Notes: generated by a model not told the origin, from the sequence alone. Positions 12,395-23,335 are shown, counted from the stretch's first letter. The stretch: 64,000 nt of DNA from Brachynemurus nebulosus (GCA_035578155.1 JAPWDM010000015.1:9814709-9878708); one strand, 5' to 3'. Program-made: numbers and translations.

Positions 12395-13425
12395 GAAATT
12401 GAATGTTATATTAATGAATATAAGTGACGACTTTTAGAAAACTAGCAAAGATGTCGAAAAATCAACTTCATCATCGAATTCGTCAGCGTAGGAGACGCCA
12501 AATAGTGAGAGCTGGCAAAAATTCTAGAATATTCTACTCGTCAACTAGCAGAGATATCAAAAAACAGACTTCATTGTTGAACTAGTTACTAAAAATTAAA
12601 TTAAGCAGCGCAATTTGACAAAAATTCTAGAATGTTCTATTCGTCAACTAACAAAGATATTGAAAAACCGGTTGCACCATTTAATTGGTCATCCGAAAAA
12701 AGACGAAACATCACATTTTGATAAATGTTCTAGAATATTCTATTCTGGCTAAACAGATCATTCTAGAATGTTTGCCAAAATGGGACACTTAGTTTATATT
12801 AGTTTAATTTTGGTTAGACAATTAAATGGAGCAATCGATTTTTCAATATCTTTGTTAGTTAACAAATAGAATATTCTAGAACATTTCCCGATAAGCTATT
12901 TGGTTTCTTTTTAGGTAACTAATTCAATGGCGACGACTGTTTTGGATATCTTTACTAGCTGACCAATAGAATATTCCAGAACAGTTGTCAAGTTATGCTA
13001 TTTGGCCTCTTTTTCAATGACCAATTAAATGCTGTAATTGATTTTTCGATATCTTTGCTAGTTGACAAATAGAACATTCTAGAATTTTTGCCAAACTGTG
13101 GTGCTTAATCGAATTTTTAGTGATTAATTCAATAGTGAAGTCTGTTTTTTGACATTTCTGCTAGTTGACGATTAGAATATTCTAGAATTTTACGTTACTC
13201 AATTTGCATTTGCATTTTACATCTTACGTATGCAGAATAATATGTGCTAATATATATGCAATAAAATTTTAAAATTTTATGACAATAGTACCTACGGTCC
13301 TAATTTTGGCTTGGTACATAAATTTTCACCAACACAGATAAACGATAACATATCTGTGAGAGGAGAACCCCGCTAAGTCGCTGACGTCACTGCTAAGTCG
13401 GAATACGTACCATTACATGTCCACT
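12395..13425. repeat. Interspersed repeat with an array of heat-shock elements, copy 1
   Basis: This segment is homologous, in reverse orientation, to 49239-50275. It is built of units of about 103 bp, three in one orientation and four in the other, each with TTCTAGAATATTC-like sequence next to a phrase like GTCAACTAGCAAAGATAT. The end near 13380 has a perfect TGACGTCA (13382-13389). It has no ORF. The homologous copies start, on the other strand, with ACAGTGG(A/C)CAT..AATGGTACGTA; the opposite boundary is not sharp. It looks like a non-autonomous mobile element. Confidence 0.75.
12522..13187. promoter_or_regulatory. Seven perfect three-unit heat-shock elements (HSE)
   Basis: The canonical HSE is three inverted 5-bp modules, TTCnnGAAnnTTC or its complement. 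Exact instances start at 12522, 12625, 12728 (TTC-GAA-TTC) and 12869, 12969, 13072, 13175 (GAA-TTC-GAA). Spacing is 100-103 bp within each group. The motif match is seen directly. Binding by heat-shock factor is inferred from the known consensus, and no gene downstream is identified. Confidence 0.65.
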
Positions 13426-13584
13426 GTAAATAAAGTTTAAAAAGATTTTATTTTGTTTTAAAATATTTTTAATTTTACGAAGAATTTTTTCAACCTTCTC
13501 CCAAATTGCGTGGACTAGCTTTATAGAAGGATGGACATAATGAAACCAATATCTTCTATTTCATAGCTTTTCTTTATTAAAATT

Positions 13585-13625
13585 GCCAAAATATTTTCGA
13601 TATGTTTAATATCATCTTCAGTGGC
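13585..13625 (-). ncRNA. Hammerhead-ribozyme-like motif, Penelope copy A
   Basis: On the minus strand it reads GCCA, the core CTGAAGA (matches CUGANGA), a 5-bp stem GATAT/ATATC with loop TAAAC, GAAA, ATAT, and TGGC pairing with the first GCCA. Hammerhead motifs with very short stem III are known in Penelope-like elements. Identical in copies A, B and C. Activity is inferred, not shown. Confidence 0.5.
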
Positions 13626-14192
13626 TAAACATCAAAAAACAAAAAAAAAAAAATTTTTTTACAACGTAATAATAAACAATAACATCATTTTTATATATTT
13701 ACAATTCTTCGTTAACTTATACTATTATTTTTTAGGTTATAAGCTACATATTGGATAGGAGGATTATTTATTTATTTTTGTAAAAACAACAAGAATTTGT
13801 GATTTAGTTGATATATAGGAAATTTTATGTTTGGAAGAATATCTATTTGTGTTAACGAAACAAACAAAACCTATTTTTTAATATTAGCGGATTTGAGACA
13901 GGACAAACTGAAACAGTATGTATATTAAAATGTTAAAAAATTTTTTTTACAATCTTACTCACCAGAAATTATCTAAATTTCAGATTGTCATTCTTGGATA
14001 ACAACCAACCATACCAACAATCCATTAAAACAATTTAACTAGTTTTTTTGCATTTCACATGGAAATTTGTCAATCGAAAAAATTTTTTATAAAATAATTA
14101 CTTTAATTTAAAACAATTAAAAAAGTCAAACATATTTAAAATGTAAAATCAAAAAAAATTTCAAGAGAATTTTTTAAATTATCACAGTTTGT

Positions 14193-14217
14193 ACAATGTA
14201 CTCCTCAAGTACATTGT
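14193..14217. repeat. Perfect 10-bp hairpin in the Penelope 3' region
   Basis: ACAATGTACT and AGTACATTGT flank a 5-base loop. The same hairpin occurs in copy B (17635-17660) and copy C (20112-20137), so it is a fixed part of this family's 3' region, possibly an RNA recognition structure. Confidence 0.6.
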
Positions 14218-14417
14218 TATTGGTATGGTAGCACAGTGATCAACTGAACTAAATTTGTAAATTTTTTGTTTAAAGATAAATTTCTCGAAAATTCTAGACA
14301 AAATTAGTCCGGTCTCAATTTACATATTGGTATGTGTTTATTGTTTATGTTTTTTGATTACAATGTATTATATAAGCATCTTTTGGAAATATTGTTTATT
14401 GATTTCTATTATTATTA

Positions 14418-16877
14418 TTATTTTATTTTTTTAATAATCGGTAAATAGGCATTATCTAGAGCTAATGATTCTATCTGCTTGTTGCAATTTTTTGATTCAT
14501 TCAGTTTTATGTAAAAACCTTCACTTAATAATCTTTTTTGGTATTTATTTTCTCTGTCTAATATTTCGACTTGGTCGAAATTAAACCTGTGATCATTATT
14601 TATCGAATGTTCAGATAATCCAGTTGCCTCTTTGCCCCTTTTTATGTCATATTTGTGTTGGGCTAATCTATTATTCAACGACTGTGACGTTTGTCCATAG
14701 TATGATAATTCGCAATCTTGGCAGTTTATTTTATATACTATATTGTAATCTTGTTTTATATCTGTTTTTACTCTTTTTTTAGTGTAAATGTTTGAAATTT
14801 TATTGTTAAAAGAAAAAGTTATTTTATTTTTGCTATTTTTTTTCTATTATTGGTTTTAATTTCTTAGTTAAATTATTATAGGGTAAACAAATTCTATTTT
14901 TATGTTCATTTATTGTATCTACATTAGTTTTTGTTGTATTATATGCTAAATGTATAACTTTTTCTTTTATCATGTTAATTAAATTTATAGGATAGTTATT
15001 TTTAGTTAGAATGGAAACAGCTAATTTTATAGATTCTTTTCTATTTTTTATGCTACTTAAATGTACCGCTCTATGCATTAGATTATGTATCATGTTATTT
15101 TTTATGTATTGTGGATGATTCGAGTTGTAATTAATGATTCTGTCAGTGTAATTATCTTTTTTATGCCATATTGTGTTAATCACGTTATGCTTATCTTTTT
15201 TAACTAAGGTGTCAAGAAAAGCTATTTGGTTATTTTCTTCTATTTCAATGGAAAACTGTAAAGTTGGATGATAATTATTAAAACTATTTTTAATATGTTC
15301 TATTAAATTTTCTGGCGCTACTGTTAAAATGTCATCTACGTATCTATAGAAAAAAGCTGGATTCCATTTTTTGACTTTTTTAATACTGGCAGCACAAAGA
15401 AAATCCATTACATACGAAGCAATGATACTGCTAAGGTTCCCACCCATTGGGCAGCCAAATAACTGTTTATAAAATTTATCCTGAAATCTAAAAACATTAT
15501 TATCGAAAATTAACTCAATTCCCTCAATAAATAATTCTCTATCTATATCTGTAAATTTTTTTATGTTGGACCATTGTTTTTTAATGACAGCTATTGCTAA
15601 GTTTAGAGGAATATTTGTAAATAAAGATTTGACATCCAATGAAAAAATTTTTTCATTAGAATCTTTAAGTTGAATGTTATTAATTTTCTTTACGAAATCA
15701 TACGAATTTTTTATGGAAAATTGACTATTTTCAGATTTAGTTAATATTTCAGAGAAATATTTTGCTATTCCCTGTATAGGGGAATTGATCTGGCTAACAA
15801 TTGGTCGTAATGGTATATCCTTTTTTTGAATTTTTGGTAAAAAATAGATTTCGGGTAAAGTTTTTCCTGATTTTTGAAGTTTGGTCTTCGTTGTGCTGTC
15901 AATATATTTATTTTTGTATAATTTATCTGTATATAGTTTAATTTTTCTCAAAATATTTTCATTTGGATTTTTCTAATGTTTAAATAAGTTTTTTTATTGT
16001 TTAATTGCGTCATAGCTTTATTAAGATATTCTTCCTTATTTAAAATTACCGTTGAACCACCTTTGTCAGCTTTAGTTATTATAATTTTGTCAGAATTTTG
16101 TTTGATGAAATTTTTGGTCTGTTTATGGCAATCGTTAATGTATTTATGTAAAGGATCAATATATGATTTTTTATTAATATTATTAGTGAGGCTGTTTATT
16201 AACTTTTCTTTCCAAATCCTTTGTTGATTTTTTGGAAATTTGTCAATGTTAGATTCTATTGATTTAATTATTGATAATATTGTTTTGTTTTTATTTATTT
16301 TATTGTTGTTAAAATTGTCATCAATAATGAAATTCGGACTTAATCCTAATATAAATTTAACCTCTTTCGGAATTATTAAGTTAGATAAGTTTTTTACCCA
16401 ACCCTCATCAATGTGTATTTTTTCTAATAAACTTTGTTCAGTTTTGTAAATTTTATTTATTTGTTTCCGGCTGGTATACGAATCAACTTTGTTTTCAATA
16501 TGTGACGATGCCATGGACAGACCAACCATATCATCCTTACTAATCAAATGTTGTAGGTTATTTTTAATTTTCCTGTTTAAATTAATTAAATTTTTTTGTT
16601 TAATATAAGAATCTGTAATAATTATTTTTAAGATTTTTAATGAAAAAATGTTCTTTGCAGAATCTAATTTCATCAACGTTTTCCTATCCCAATATGGCAG
16701 GCATAACTTAATATTATTTTTTATGAATTCAGGAATTATTCCCTTTCTTTTGTATTGTGTCAAACAAGCAATATGATTTTTTAATTTTGTAAGTTTTATG
16801 TTATTGTTCACAAATTTGTTAATATATTTCCGTACATATATATTATATTTTAATTTGATATTTTTTAGGTTATTCAT
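14418..16877 (-). pseudogene. Penelope RT plus GIY-YIG endonuclease polyprotein, two frameshifts
   Basis: Three frames make up one protein of roughly 820 residues: 16877-15948, 15951-14833 and a segment ending at 14418. The N-terminal frame has the Penelope-typical ITKADKGGSTVILNKEEY. The RT part has FSLDVKSLFTNIP (motif A), GCPMGGNLSS (motif B) and FYRYVDDILTV (motif C with the two catalytic Asp). The C-terminal part has YKINCQDCELSYYGQT, the GIY-YIG core, followed by an Arg and His. Compared with copy C, one base is missing near 15972 and one extra A lies in the A-run near 14842. A stop or shift separates the GIY-YIG part. Confidence 0.85.
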
Positions 16878-16916
16878 ATTAAATTACAACAATATTTTTT
16901 TTGGGATATATAAATT

Positions 16917-18280
16917 TCACGAAGAATTTTTTCAACCTTCTCCCAAATTGCGTGGACTAGCTTTATAGAAGGATGGACATAATGAAACCAATATCTTCTA
17001 TTTCATAGCTTTTCTTTATTAAAATTGCCAAAATATTTTCGATATGTTTAATATCATCTTCAGTGGCTAAACATCAAAAAACAAAAAAAAAAAAATTTTT
17101 ACAACGTAATAATAAACAATAACATCATTTTTATATATTTACAATTCTTCGTTAACTTATACTATTATTTTTTAGGTTATAAGCTACATATTGGATAGGA
17201 GGATTATTTATTTATTTTTGTAAAAACAACAAGAATTTGTGATTTAGTTGATATATAGGAAATTTTATGTTTGGAAGAATATCTATTTGTGTTAACGAAA
17301 CAAACAAAACCTATTTTTTAATATTAGCGGATTTGAGACAGGACAAACTGAAACAGTATGTATATTAAAATGTTAAAAAATTTTTTTTACAATCTTACTC
17401 ACCAGAAATTATCTAAATTTCAGATTGTCATTCTTGGATAACAACCAACCATACCAACAATCCATTAGAACAATTTAACTAGTTTTTTTGCATTTCACAT
17501 GGAAATTTGTCAATCGAAAAAATTTTTTTTATAAAATAATTACTTTAATTTAAAACAATTAAAAAAGTCAAACATATTTAAAATGTAAAATCAAAAAAAA
17601 TTTCAAGAGAATTTTTTAAATTATCACAGTTTGTACAATGTACTCCTCAAGTACATTGTTATTGGTATGGTAGCACAGTGATCAACTGAACTAGATTTGT
17701 AAATTTTTTGTTTAAAGATAAATTTCTCGAAAATTCTAGACAAAATTAGTCCGGTCTCAATTTACATATTGGTATGTGTTTATTGTTTATGTTTTTTGAT
17801 TACAATGTATTATATAAGCATCTTTTGGAAATATTGTTTATTGATTTCTATTATTATTATTATTTTATTTTTTTAATAATCGGTAAATAGGCATTATCTA
17901 GAGCTAATGATTCTATCTGCTTGTTGCAATTTTTTGATTCATTCAGTTTTATGTAAAAACCTTCACTTAATAATCTTTTTTGGTATTTATTTTCTCTGTC
18001 TAATATTTCGACTTGGTCGAAATTAAACCTGTGATCATTATTTATCGAATGTTCAGATAATCCAGTTGCCTCTTTGCCCCTTTTTATGTCATATTTGTGT
18101 TGGGCTAATCTATTATTCAACGACTGTGACGTTTGTCCATAGTATGATAATTCGCAATCTTGGCAGTTTATTTTATATACTATATTGTAATCTTGTTTTA
18201 TATCTGTTTTTACTCTTTTTTTAGTGTAAATGTTTGAAATTTTATTGTTAAAAGAAAAAGTTATTTTATTTTTGCTATTT
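16917..18280 (-). mobile_element. Penelope-like element copy B (3' part only, acts as upstream pLTR of copy A)
   Basis: Nearly identical to 13470-14830. It contains only the GIY-YIG end of the ORF (17860-18260 on the minus strand) and the 3' region. It stops at 18280, where it meets copy C head to head. It lies directly upstream of copy A in the same orientation. Confidence 0.85.
17027..17067 (-). ncRNA. Hammerhead-ribozyme-like motif, Penelope copy B
   Basis: Same 41-nt motif as at 13585-13625, with every core and stem base unchanged. Its position upstream of copy A fits the known location of these ribozymes in Penelope terminal repeats. Confidence 0.5.
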
Positions 18281-18315
18281 TAACTTTAAATAAGGAAGAA
18301 TATCTTAATAAAGCT

Positions 18316-19911
18316 ATGACACAATTAAACAATAAAAAAACTTATTTAAACATTAGAAAAGATCCAAATGAAAATATTTTGAGAAAAATTAAACTATATA
18401 CAGATAAATTATACAAAAATAAATATATTGACAGCACAACGAAGACCAAACTTCAAAAATCAGGAAAAACTTTACCCGAAATCTATTTTTTACCAAAAAT
18501 TCAAAAAAAGGATATACCATTACGACCAATTGTTAGCCAGATCAATTCCCCTATACAGGGAATAGCAAAATATTTCTCTGAAATATTAACTAAATCTGAA
18601 AATAGTCAATTTTCCATAAAAAATTCGTATGATTTCGTAAAGAAAATTAATAACATTCAACTTAAAGATTCTAATGAAAAAATTTTTTCATTGGATGTCA
18701 AATCTTTATTTACAAATATTCCTCTAAACTTAGCAATAGCTGTCATTAAAAAACAATGGTCCAACATAAAAAAATTTACAGATATAGATAGAGAATTATT
18801 TATTGAGGGAATTGAGTTAATTTTCGATAATAATGTTTTTAGATTTCAGGATAAATTTTATAAACAGTTATTTGGCTGCCCAATGGGTGGGAACCTTAGC
18901 AGTATCATTGCTTCGTATGTAATGGATTTTCTTTGTGCTGCCAGTATTAAAAAAGTCAAAAAATGGAATCCAGCTTTTTTCTATAGATACGTAGATGACA
19001 TTTTAACAGTAGCGCCAGAAAATTTAATAGAACATATTAAAAATAGTTTTAATAATTATCATCCTTCTTTACAGTTTTCCATTGAAATAGAAGAAAATAA
19101 CCAAATAGCTTTTCTTGACACCTTAGTTAAAAAAGATAAGCATAACGTGATTAACACAATATGGCATAAAAAAGATAATTACACTGACAGAATCATTAAT
19201 TACAACTCGAATCATCCACAATACATAAAAAATAACATGATACATAATCTAATGCATAGAGCGGTACATTTAAGTAGCATAAAAAATAGAAAAGAATCTA
19301 TAAAATTAGCTGTTTCCATTCTAACTAAAAATAACTATCCTATAAATTTAATTAACATGATAAAAGAAAAAGTTATACATTTAGCATATAATACAACAAA
19401 AACTAATGTAGATACAATAAATGAACATAAAAATAGAATTTGTTTACCCTATAATAATTTAACTAAGAAATTAAAACCAATAATAGAAAAAAATAGCAAA
19501 AATAAAATAACTTTTTCTTTTAACAATAAAATTTCAAACATTTACACTAAAAAAAGAGTAAAAACAGATATAAAACAAGATTACAATATAGTATATAAAA
19601 TAAACTGCCAAGATTGCGAATTATCATACTATGGACAAACGTCACAGTCGTTGAATAATAGATTAGCCCAACACAAATATGACATAAAAAGGGGCAAAGA
19701 GGCAACTGGATTATCTGAACATGCGATAAATAATGATCACAGGTTTAATTTCGACCAAGTCGAAATATTAGACAGAGAAAATAAATACCAAAAAAGATTA
19801 TTAAGTGAAGGTTTTTACATAAAACTGAATGAATCAAAAAATTGCAACAAGCAGATAGAATCATTAGCTCTAGATAATGCCTATTTACCGATTATTAAAA
19901 AAATAAAATAA
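18316..19911 (+). CDS. Penelope RT and GIY-YIG endonuclease, N-terminally truncated but open
   Basis: This 531-residue frame joins the reverse transcriptase to the GIY-YIG endonuclease without a break. RT motif A is at about residue 122 (SLDVKSLFTNIP), motif B at about 190 (GCPMGGNLSS) and motif C at about 227 (YVDD). The GIY-YIG core (YKINCQDCELSYYGQT) begins near residue 430, with R and H residues of the endonuclease following. About 290 N-terminal residues of the full protein are absent, so the first ATG is internal. In the family the protein nicks DNA and copies its RNA at the target. A 5' truncation usually makes such a copy inactive, but both catalytic domains look whole. Confidence 0.8.
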   Translation: MTQLNNKKTYLNIRKDPNENILRKIKLYTDKLYKNKYIDSTTKTKLQKSGKTLPEIYFLPKIQKKDIPLRPIVSQINSPIQGIAKYFSEILTKSENSQFSIKNSYDFVKKINNIQLKDSNEKIFSLDVKSLFTNIPLNLAIAVIKKQWSNIKKFTDIDRELFIEGIELIFDNNVFRFQDKFYKQLFGCPMGGNLSSIIASYVMDFLCAASIKKVKKWNPAFFYRYVDDILTVAPENLIEHIKNSFNNYHPSLQFSIEIEENNQIAFLDTLVKKDKHNVINTIWHKKDNYTDRIINYNSNHPQYIKNNMIHNLMHRAVHLSSIKNRKESIKLAVSILTKNNYPINLINMIKEKVIHLAYNTTKTNVDTINEHKNRICLPYNNLTKKLKPIIEKNSKNKITFSFNNKISNIYTKKRVKTDIKQDYNIVYKINCQDCELSYYGQTSQSLNNRLAQHKYDIKRGKEATGLSEHAINNDHRFNFDQVEILDRENKYQKRLLSEGFYIKLNESKNCNKQIESLALDNAYLPIIKKIK

Positions 19912-20701
19912 TAATAATAATAGAAATCAATAAACAATATTTCCAAAAGATGCTTATATAATACATTGTAATCAAAAAACATAAACAATAAACACATACC
20001 AATATGTAAATTGAGACCGGACTAATTTTGTCTAGAATTTTCGAGAAATTTATCTTTAAACAAAAAATTTACAAATTTAGTTCAGTTGATCACTGTGCTA
20101 CCATACCAGTAACAATGTACTTGAGGAGTACATTGTACAAACTGTGATAATTTAAAAAATTCTCTTGAAATTTTTTTTGATTTTACATTTTAAATATGTT
20201 TGACTTTTTTAATTGTTTTAAATTAAAGTAATTATTTTATAAAAAATTTTTTCGATTGACAAATTTCCATGTGAAATGCAAAAAAACTAGTTAAATTGTT
20301 CTAATGGATTGTTGGTATGGTTGGTTGTTATCCAAGAATGACAATCTGAAATTTAGATAATTTCTGGTGAGTAAGATTGTAAAAAAAATTTTTTAACATT
20401 TTAATATACATACTGTTTCAGTTTGTCCGGTCTCAAATCCGCTAATATTAAAAAATAGGTTTTGTTTGTTTCGTTAACACAAATAGATATTCTTCCAAAC
20501 ATAAAATTTCCTATATATCAACTAAATCACAAATTCTTGTTGTTTTTACAAAAATAAATAAATAATCCTCCTATCCAATATGTAGCTTATAACCTAAAAA
20601 ATAATAGTATAAGTTAACGAAGAATTGTAAATATATAAAAATGATGTTATTGTTTATTATTACGTTGTAAAAATTTTTTTTTTTTTGTTTTTTGATGTTT
20701 A

Positions 20702-20742
20702 GCCACTGAAGATGATATTAAACATATCGAAAATATTTTGGC
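20702..20742 (+). ncRNA. Hammerhead-ribozyme-like motif, Penelope copy C
   Basis: GCCA 20702-20705, CTGAAGA 20706-20712, GATAT 20714-20718 pairing with ATATC 20724-20728, GAAA 20729-20732, ATAT 20733-20736, TGGC 20739-20742 closing stem I. Predicted cleavage is just before TGGC. The short stem III suggests weak activity as a monomer. Confidence 0.5.
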
Positions 20743-21120
20743 AATTTTAATAAAGAAAAGCTATGAAATAGAAGATATTGGTTTCATTATGTCCATCCTT
20801 CTATAAAGCTAGTCCACGCAATTTGGGAGAAGGTTGAAAAAATTCTTCGTGAAATTTATATATCCCAAAAAAAATATTGTTGTAATTTTTAATTTTAATT
20901 ATTAAAGCCGCCACTGTTTTTTGTTATTTACATCAAACTTACATACATATATGCAAATAACTACGTATTGTATTTGTTATCTCGTGAGTATGTATGTGTG
21001 AAGTCACACTCTGGGAAGTTCACACTCTCAGAAGTTCTGCTGTAATAATTATTATTAATATAAATTTTATAACTTTATGATGAATAAATACCTATCATGT
21101 TTATTGACCAACATAATTAC

Positions 21121-21345
21121 TTAATTACTAGTCAGCTTTTGACGACTAAAAATTAATTACCAATCAGCTTTTGGCCACTAAAAATTAATTATCACTCAGC
21201 TTTTGGCGACTAAAAATTAATTACCAGTCAGTTTTGGCGACTAAAAATTAATTACCACTCAGCTTTTGGCGACTAAAAATTAATTACCAATCAGCTTTTG
21301 GCGACTAAATATTAATTACAAGTCAGCTTTGAGCGACTAATGGTG
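21121..21345. repeat. 32-bp tandem repeat, about seven copies
   Basis: The unit TCAGCTTTTGGCGACTAAAA followed by ATTAATTACCAA recurs at 32-bp spacing (for example 21132, 21164, 21196). The last units are diverged. The units are contiguous with no unique spacers, so this is a minisatellite. Confidence 0.85.
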
Positions 21346-21976
21346 GATGGATAGGGCTCTTGGCGAACCTACCACCTTAAATAAAAGAGATCAACGCGCC
21401 GTGGTGATACCGCCAGGTGGTGTGGAAACTCACCAAATCAGCTACGGTTCTCAATATTATGAGAACCACAAAATAATTTAAATAAGAGTATTTAATATTT
21501 ATTACACAAATTCTATTTATTTATTATAAATTTCGAAATAAAATACATATTTATTTTATTTTATTCCCGAATTATAAACATTTTAATAAATATGAAAATC
21601 TTCCTAAAACTCCTTTTTTTTAAGATTACCCAGAAAAACTAACTTTTATAAACGGAAATACGCTCACAGGGGTATATTTCTTTTTTTGTACTTATTGAAT
21701 TTATACCTTTTTAAACTATTCTCTTTTTATTTATATTTTACAGCTACTTTCTACTTATTTCTTTTAAATGAGTTTAATTTTATTAATGAATATAAAAAAA
21801 TTCAAGAACTATAATATACATATCATGAGCATATAAGCCATATAATTATGTACATGATTTACACAATAGTTTGTAAACGGACTATCGATAGGACTACTTG
21901 TTTCAGAAGTTACAGTGTTGTCAAATGTAACAGCACGGCTTGTAAAGTATAGGAGGCATTGGCAATACCAATAATA
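21346..21976. other. Spacer without a recognisable gene
   Basis: AT-rich apart from a short GC-richer stretch at 21350-21460 next to the minisatellite. I see no domain in any frame. Confidence 0.5.
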
Positions 21977-22893
21977 GGGTAAGTGCGGGAGAGATGCCGC
22001 AGTGGCCATAGTTCGTTCGTTGATTGATAGATAGCGCTATTAATAGATTATATGATTAAAATAAGTTACTTATTTAAGCTGTATATGGCAATATTTATGA
22101 TTAGTCCATCAATTTAGTAATTATCCAATTTTTTATTATTGAAAAGTAAGTTTTTTAACGTAATATTTTATCAAGCATTTAATCATTAGAATTTAAGAAT
22201 GTATATTTCATTGGTTTAATGAAAATAAGTTTTGTTATTAATTTAGGTATATTTGAAAAGTACTGTGTAAAATTTTAGTTTGGAATTCCGCACTATGCTT
22301 GCTATAGCAACATGCGGCATCTATCCCAACAAAAAGGAGAGATGCCGCATTTAAAGTTGGTATAGATGCCGCATCATATTACATGTTAAAAACACCGACT
22401 GATATACCTTAATTATGCAGTTTTTTTTTTTGAACTGCAAATTATGCCACGTAAATATAAAAGATCCATTAATGAATCAGGAAGAGCCCTTATATTAGTG
22501 AAGATAACGAAAATAATGATGATTGCCTGTGTATTGAATGTTTTGAAAAATGTTGACTGGTTACGATGTATAAAGTGTCAAAAATGGTTACATATGGCAT
22601 GCATCATGTATGGAGATGTGTGTAAAATGCAAAATTTTTAATATGAATTATGCGGCGTCTCACCTTTATTGATGCGGCATCTTTCCCATAGGTGTGGGAG
22701 AGACACCGCCGTGCAAGCTCTACAAAAATGTTAATTATGAATCCTTTATGACTCAAAATTTAAAATTATTTATAAATAATTTTAAAGAACAATGTTTACA
22801 TTTATTGTGTACCAAATTTCAAATCAATTAAATGCATTCTTTAAGAATTATCAAGTGTTTTCAAAATGTGCGGCATCTCTCCCGCATTCACCC
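21977..22893. mobile_element. pogo/Tigger-like deletion derivative with iterated terminal motif
   Basis: The 25-bp terminal inverted repeat GGGTAAGTGCGGGAGAGATG (21977 onward) pairs with the end at 22893 with two mismatches. TA flanks both ends (21975-21976 and 22894-22895). The core GGGAGAGATGCCGCA, in either strand or slightly changed, recurs inside at about 22313, 22340, 22362, 22655, 22673 and 22700. The TA target and the remnant protein inside suggest the pogo/Tigger branch. Confidence 0.7.
22444..22641 (+). pseudogene. Remnant of a pogo/Tigger-type transposase
   Basis: Begins MPRKYKR, a common start of pogo/Tigger DNA-binding domains, and soon reaches DWLRCIKCQKWLHMAC, a PHD-like zinc segment found at the C-terminus of some insect Tigger proteins. 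The other half of the zinc segment (DDCLCIECF) is in a neighbouring frame. The DDE core has been deleted, so N- and C-terminal ends are joined. It is non-functional as a transposase. Confidence 0.5.
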
Positions 22894-22904
22894 TAAATAA
22901 TTCA

Positions 22905-23335
22905 ATTTATCTTCATTACTCACATTTTCTCCTGCATTCTTGAGTTTATTCACTAAAAAATTCAAATTCATTAAAAAATTCAGTAGGATTTTCATTTTCT
23001 TTCATTTTGAGTTCCAAGTAGTCTTCTTTTACATAGTGGTTTTACAGCACTGCTCTTCGTTAAATAAATTTCATCGAGTTTATTAATCATTTTCTTGGCT
23101 GTATCTTCTGAGATAATTATTAATTCCAGTTGTGTATTGTTAATGCTGTTTACTATGTAATTTTTTGCTTTCTTTCTTATTCAAATCATCTTCTTTTATG
23201 TTTTCTGGTCTCTCATTTTTATTATAACCTCATTACAACCGTCCATCTTAAGAAATAGATTTAATATGAATTTCCATTTTTCATAGTGTGTACCATCAAA
23301 AATTTGTAAAAAAAATCATCTTTCTTTTCAGCCAT
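22905..23335 (-). pseudogene. Copia-type gag fragment
   Basis: Reading the minus strand from 23335 (MAEKKDD), several frames together show KNGN, LDEIYLTKSS-like and YLELKMKENENPTEFFNEFE followed by FFVNKLKNAGENVSNEDKLNYL. This is the organisation of copia Gag (UBN2/retrotran_gag) where a leader of the LTR is followed by a Gag reading frame. At least two frameshifts are needed, and nothing of protease, integrase or RT remains downstream. The PBS-like sequence just upstream supports the call. Confidence 0.6.

Larger units (their letters stand above)
13470..16920 (-). mobile_element. Penelope-like element, copy A (full length, frame broken)
   Basis: Read on the minus strand: a partial upstream repeat (copy B) ends near 16917, the ORF region runs 16877 to 14418, and an AT-rich 3' region of about 950 bp follows down to 13470. 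The terminal sequence TTCACGAAGAATTTTTTCAACC (plus strand) occurs at both 16916 and, slightly changed, near 13478. So copy A is preceded by the 3' part of another copy in direct orientation, the usual partial tandem or pLTR arrangement of Penelope elements. Confidence 0.85.
18284..20880 (+). mobile_element. Penelope-like element copy C (inverted, 5' truncated, open ORF)
   Basis: Starts inside the KEEYLNKAMTQ region of the ORF and runs to the terminal sequence ending near 20880 (CTTCGTGAAATTTATATATCCC). It lies head to head with copy B; the join is a few bases at 18280-18285. The sequence is almost the same as copy A apart from rare substitutions and two 1-base indels, so the copies are young. 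Confidence 0.85.

Noticed and set aside
15997..16449. Plus-strand hydrophobic ORFs that look like membrane proteins
   Set aside because: They are antisense to the Penelope N-terminal frame; AT-rich antisense gives Leu/Ile/Phe-rich peptides.
21121..21345. Regular 32-bp repeats as a possible CRISPR array
   Set aside because: Units are contiguous with no unique spacers, and the sequence is eukaryotic; it is a minisatellite.
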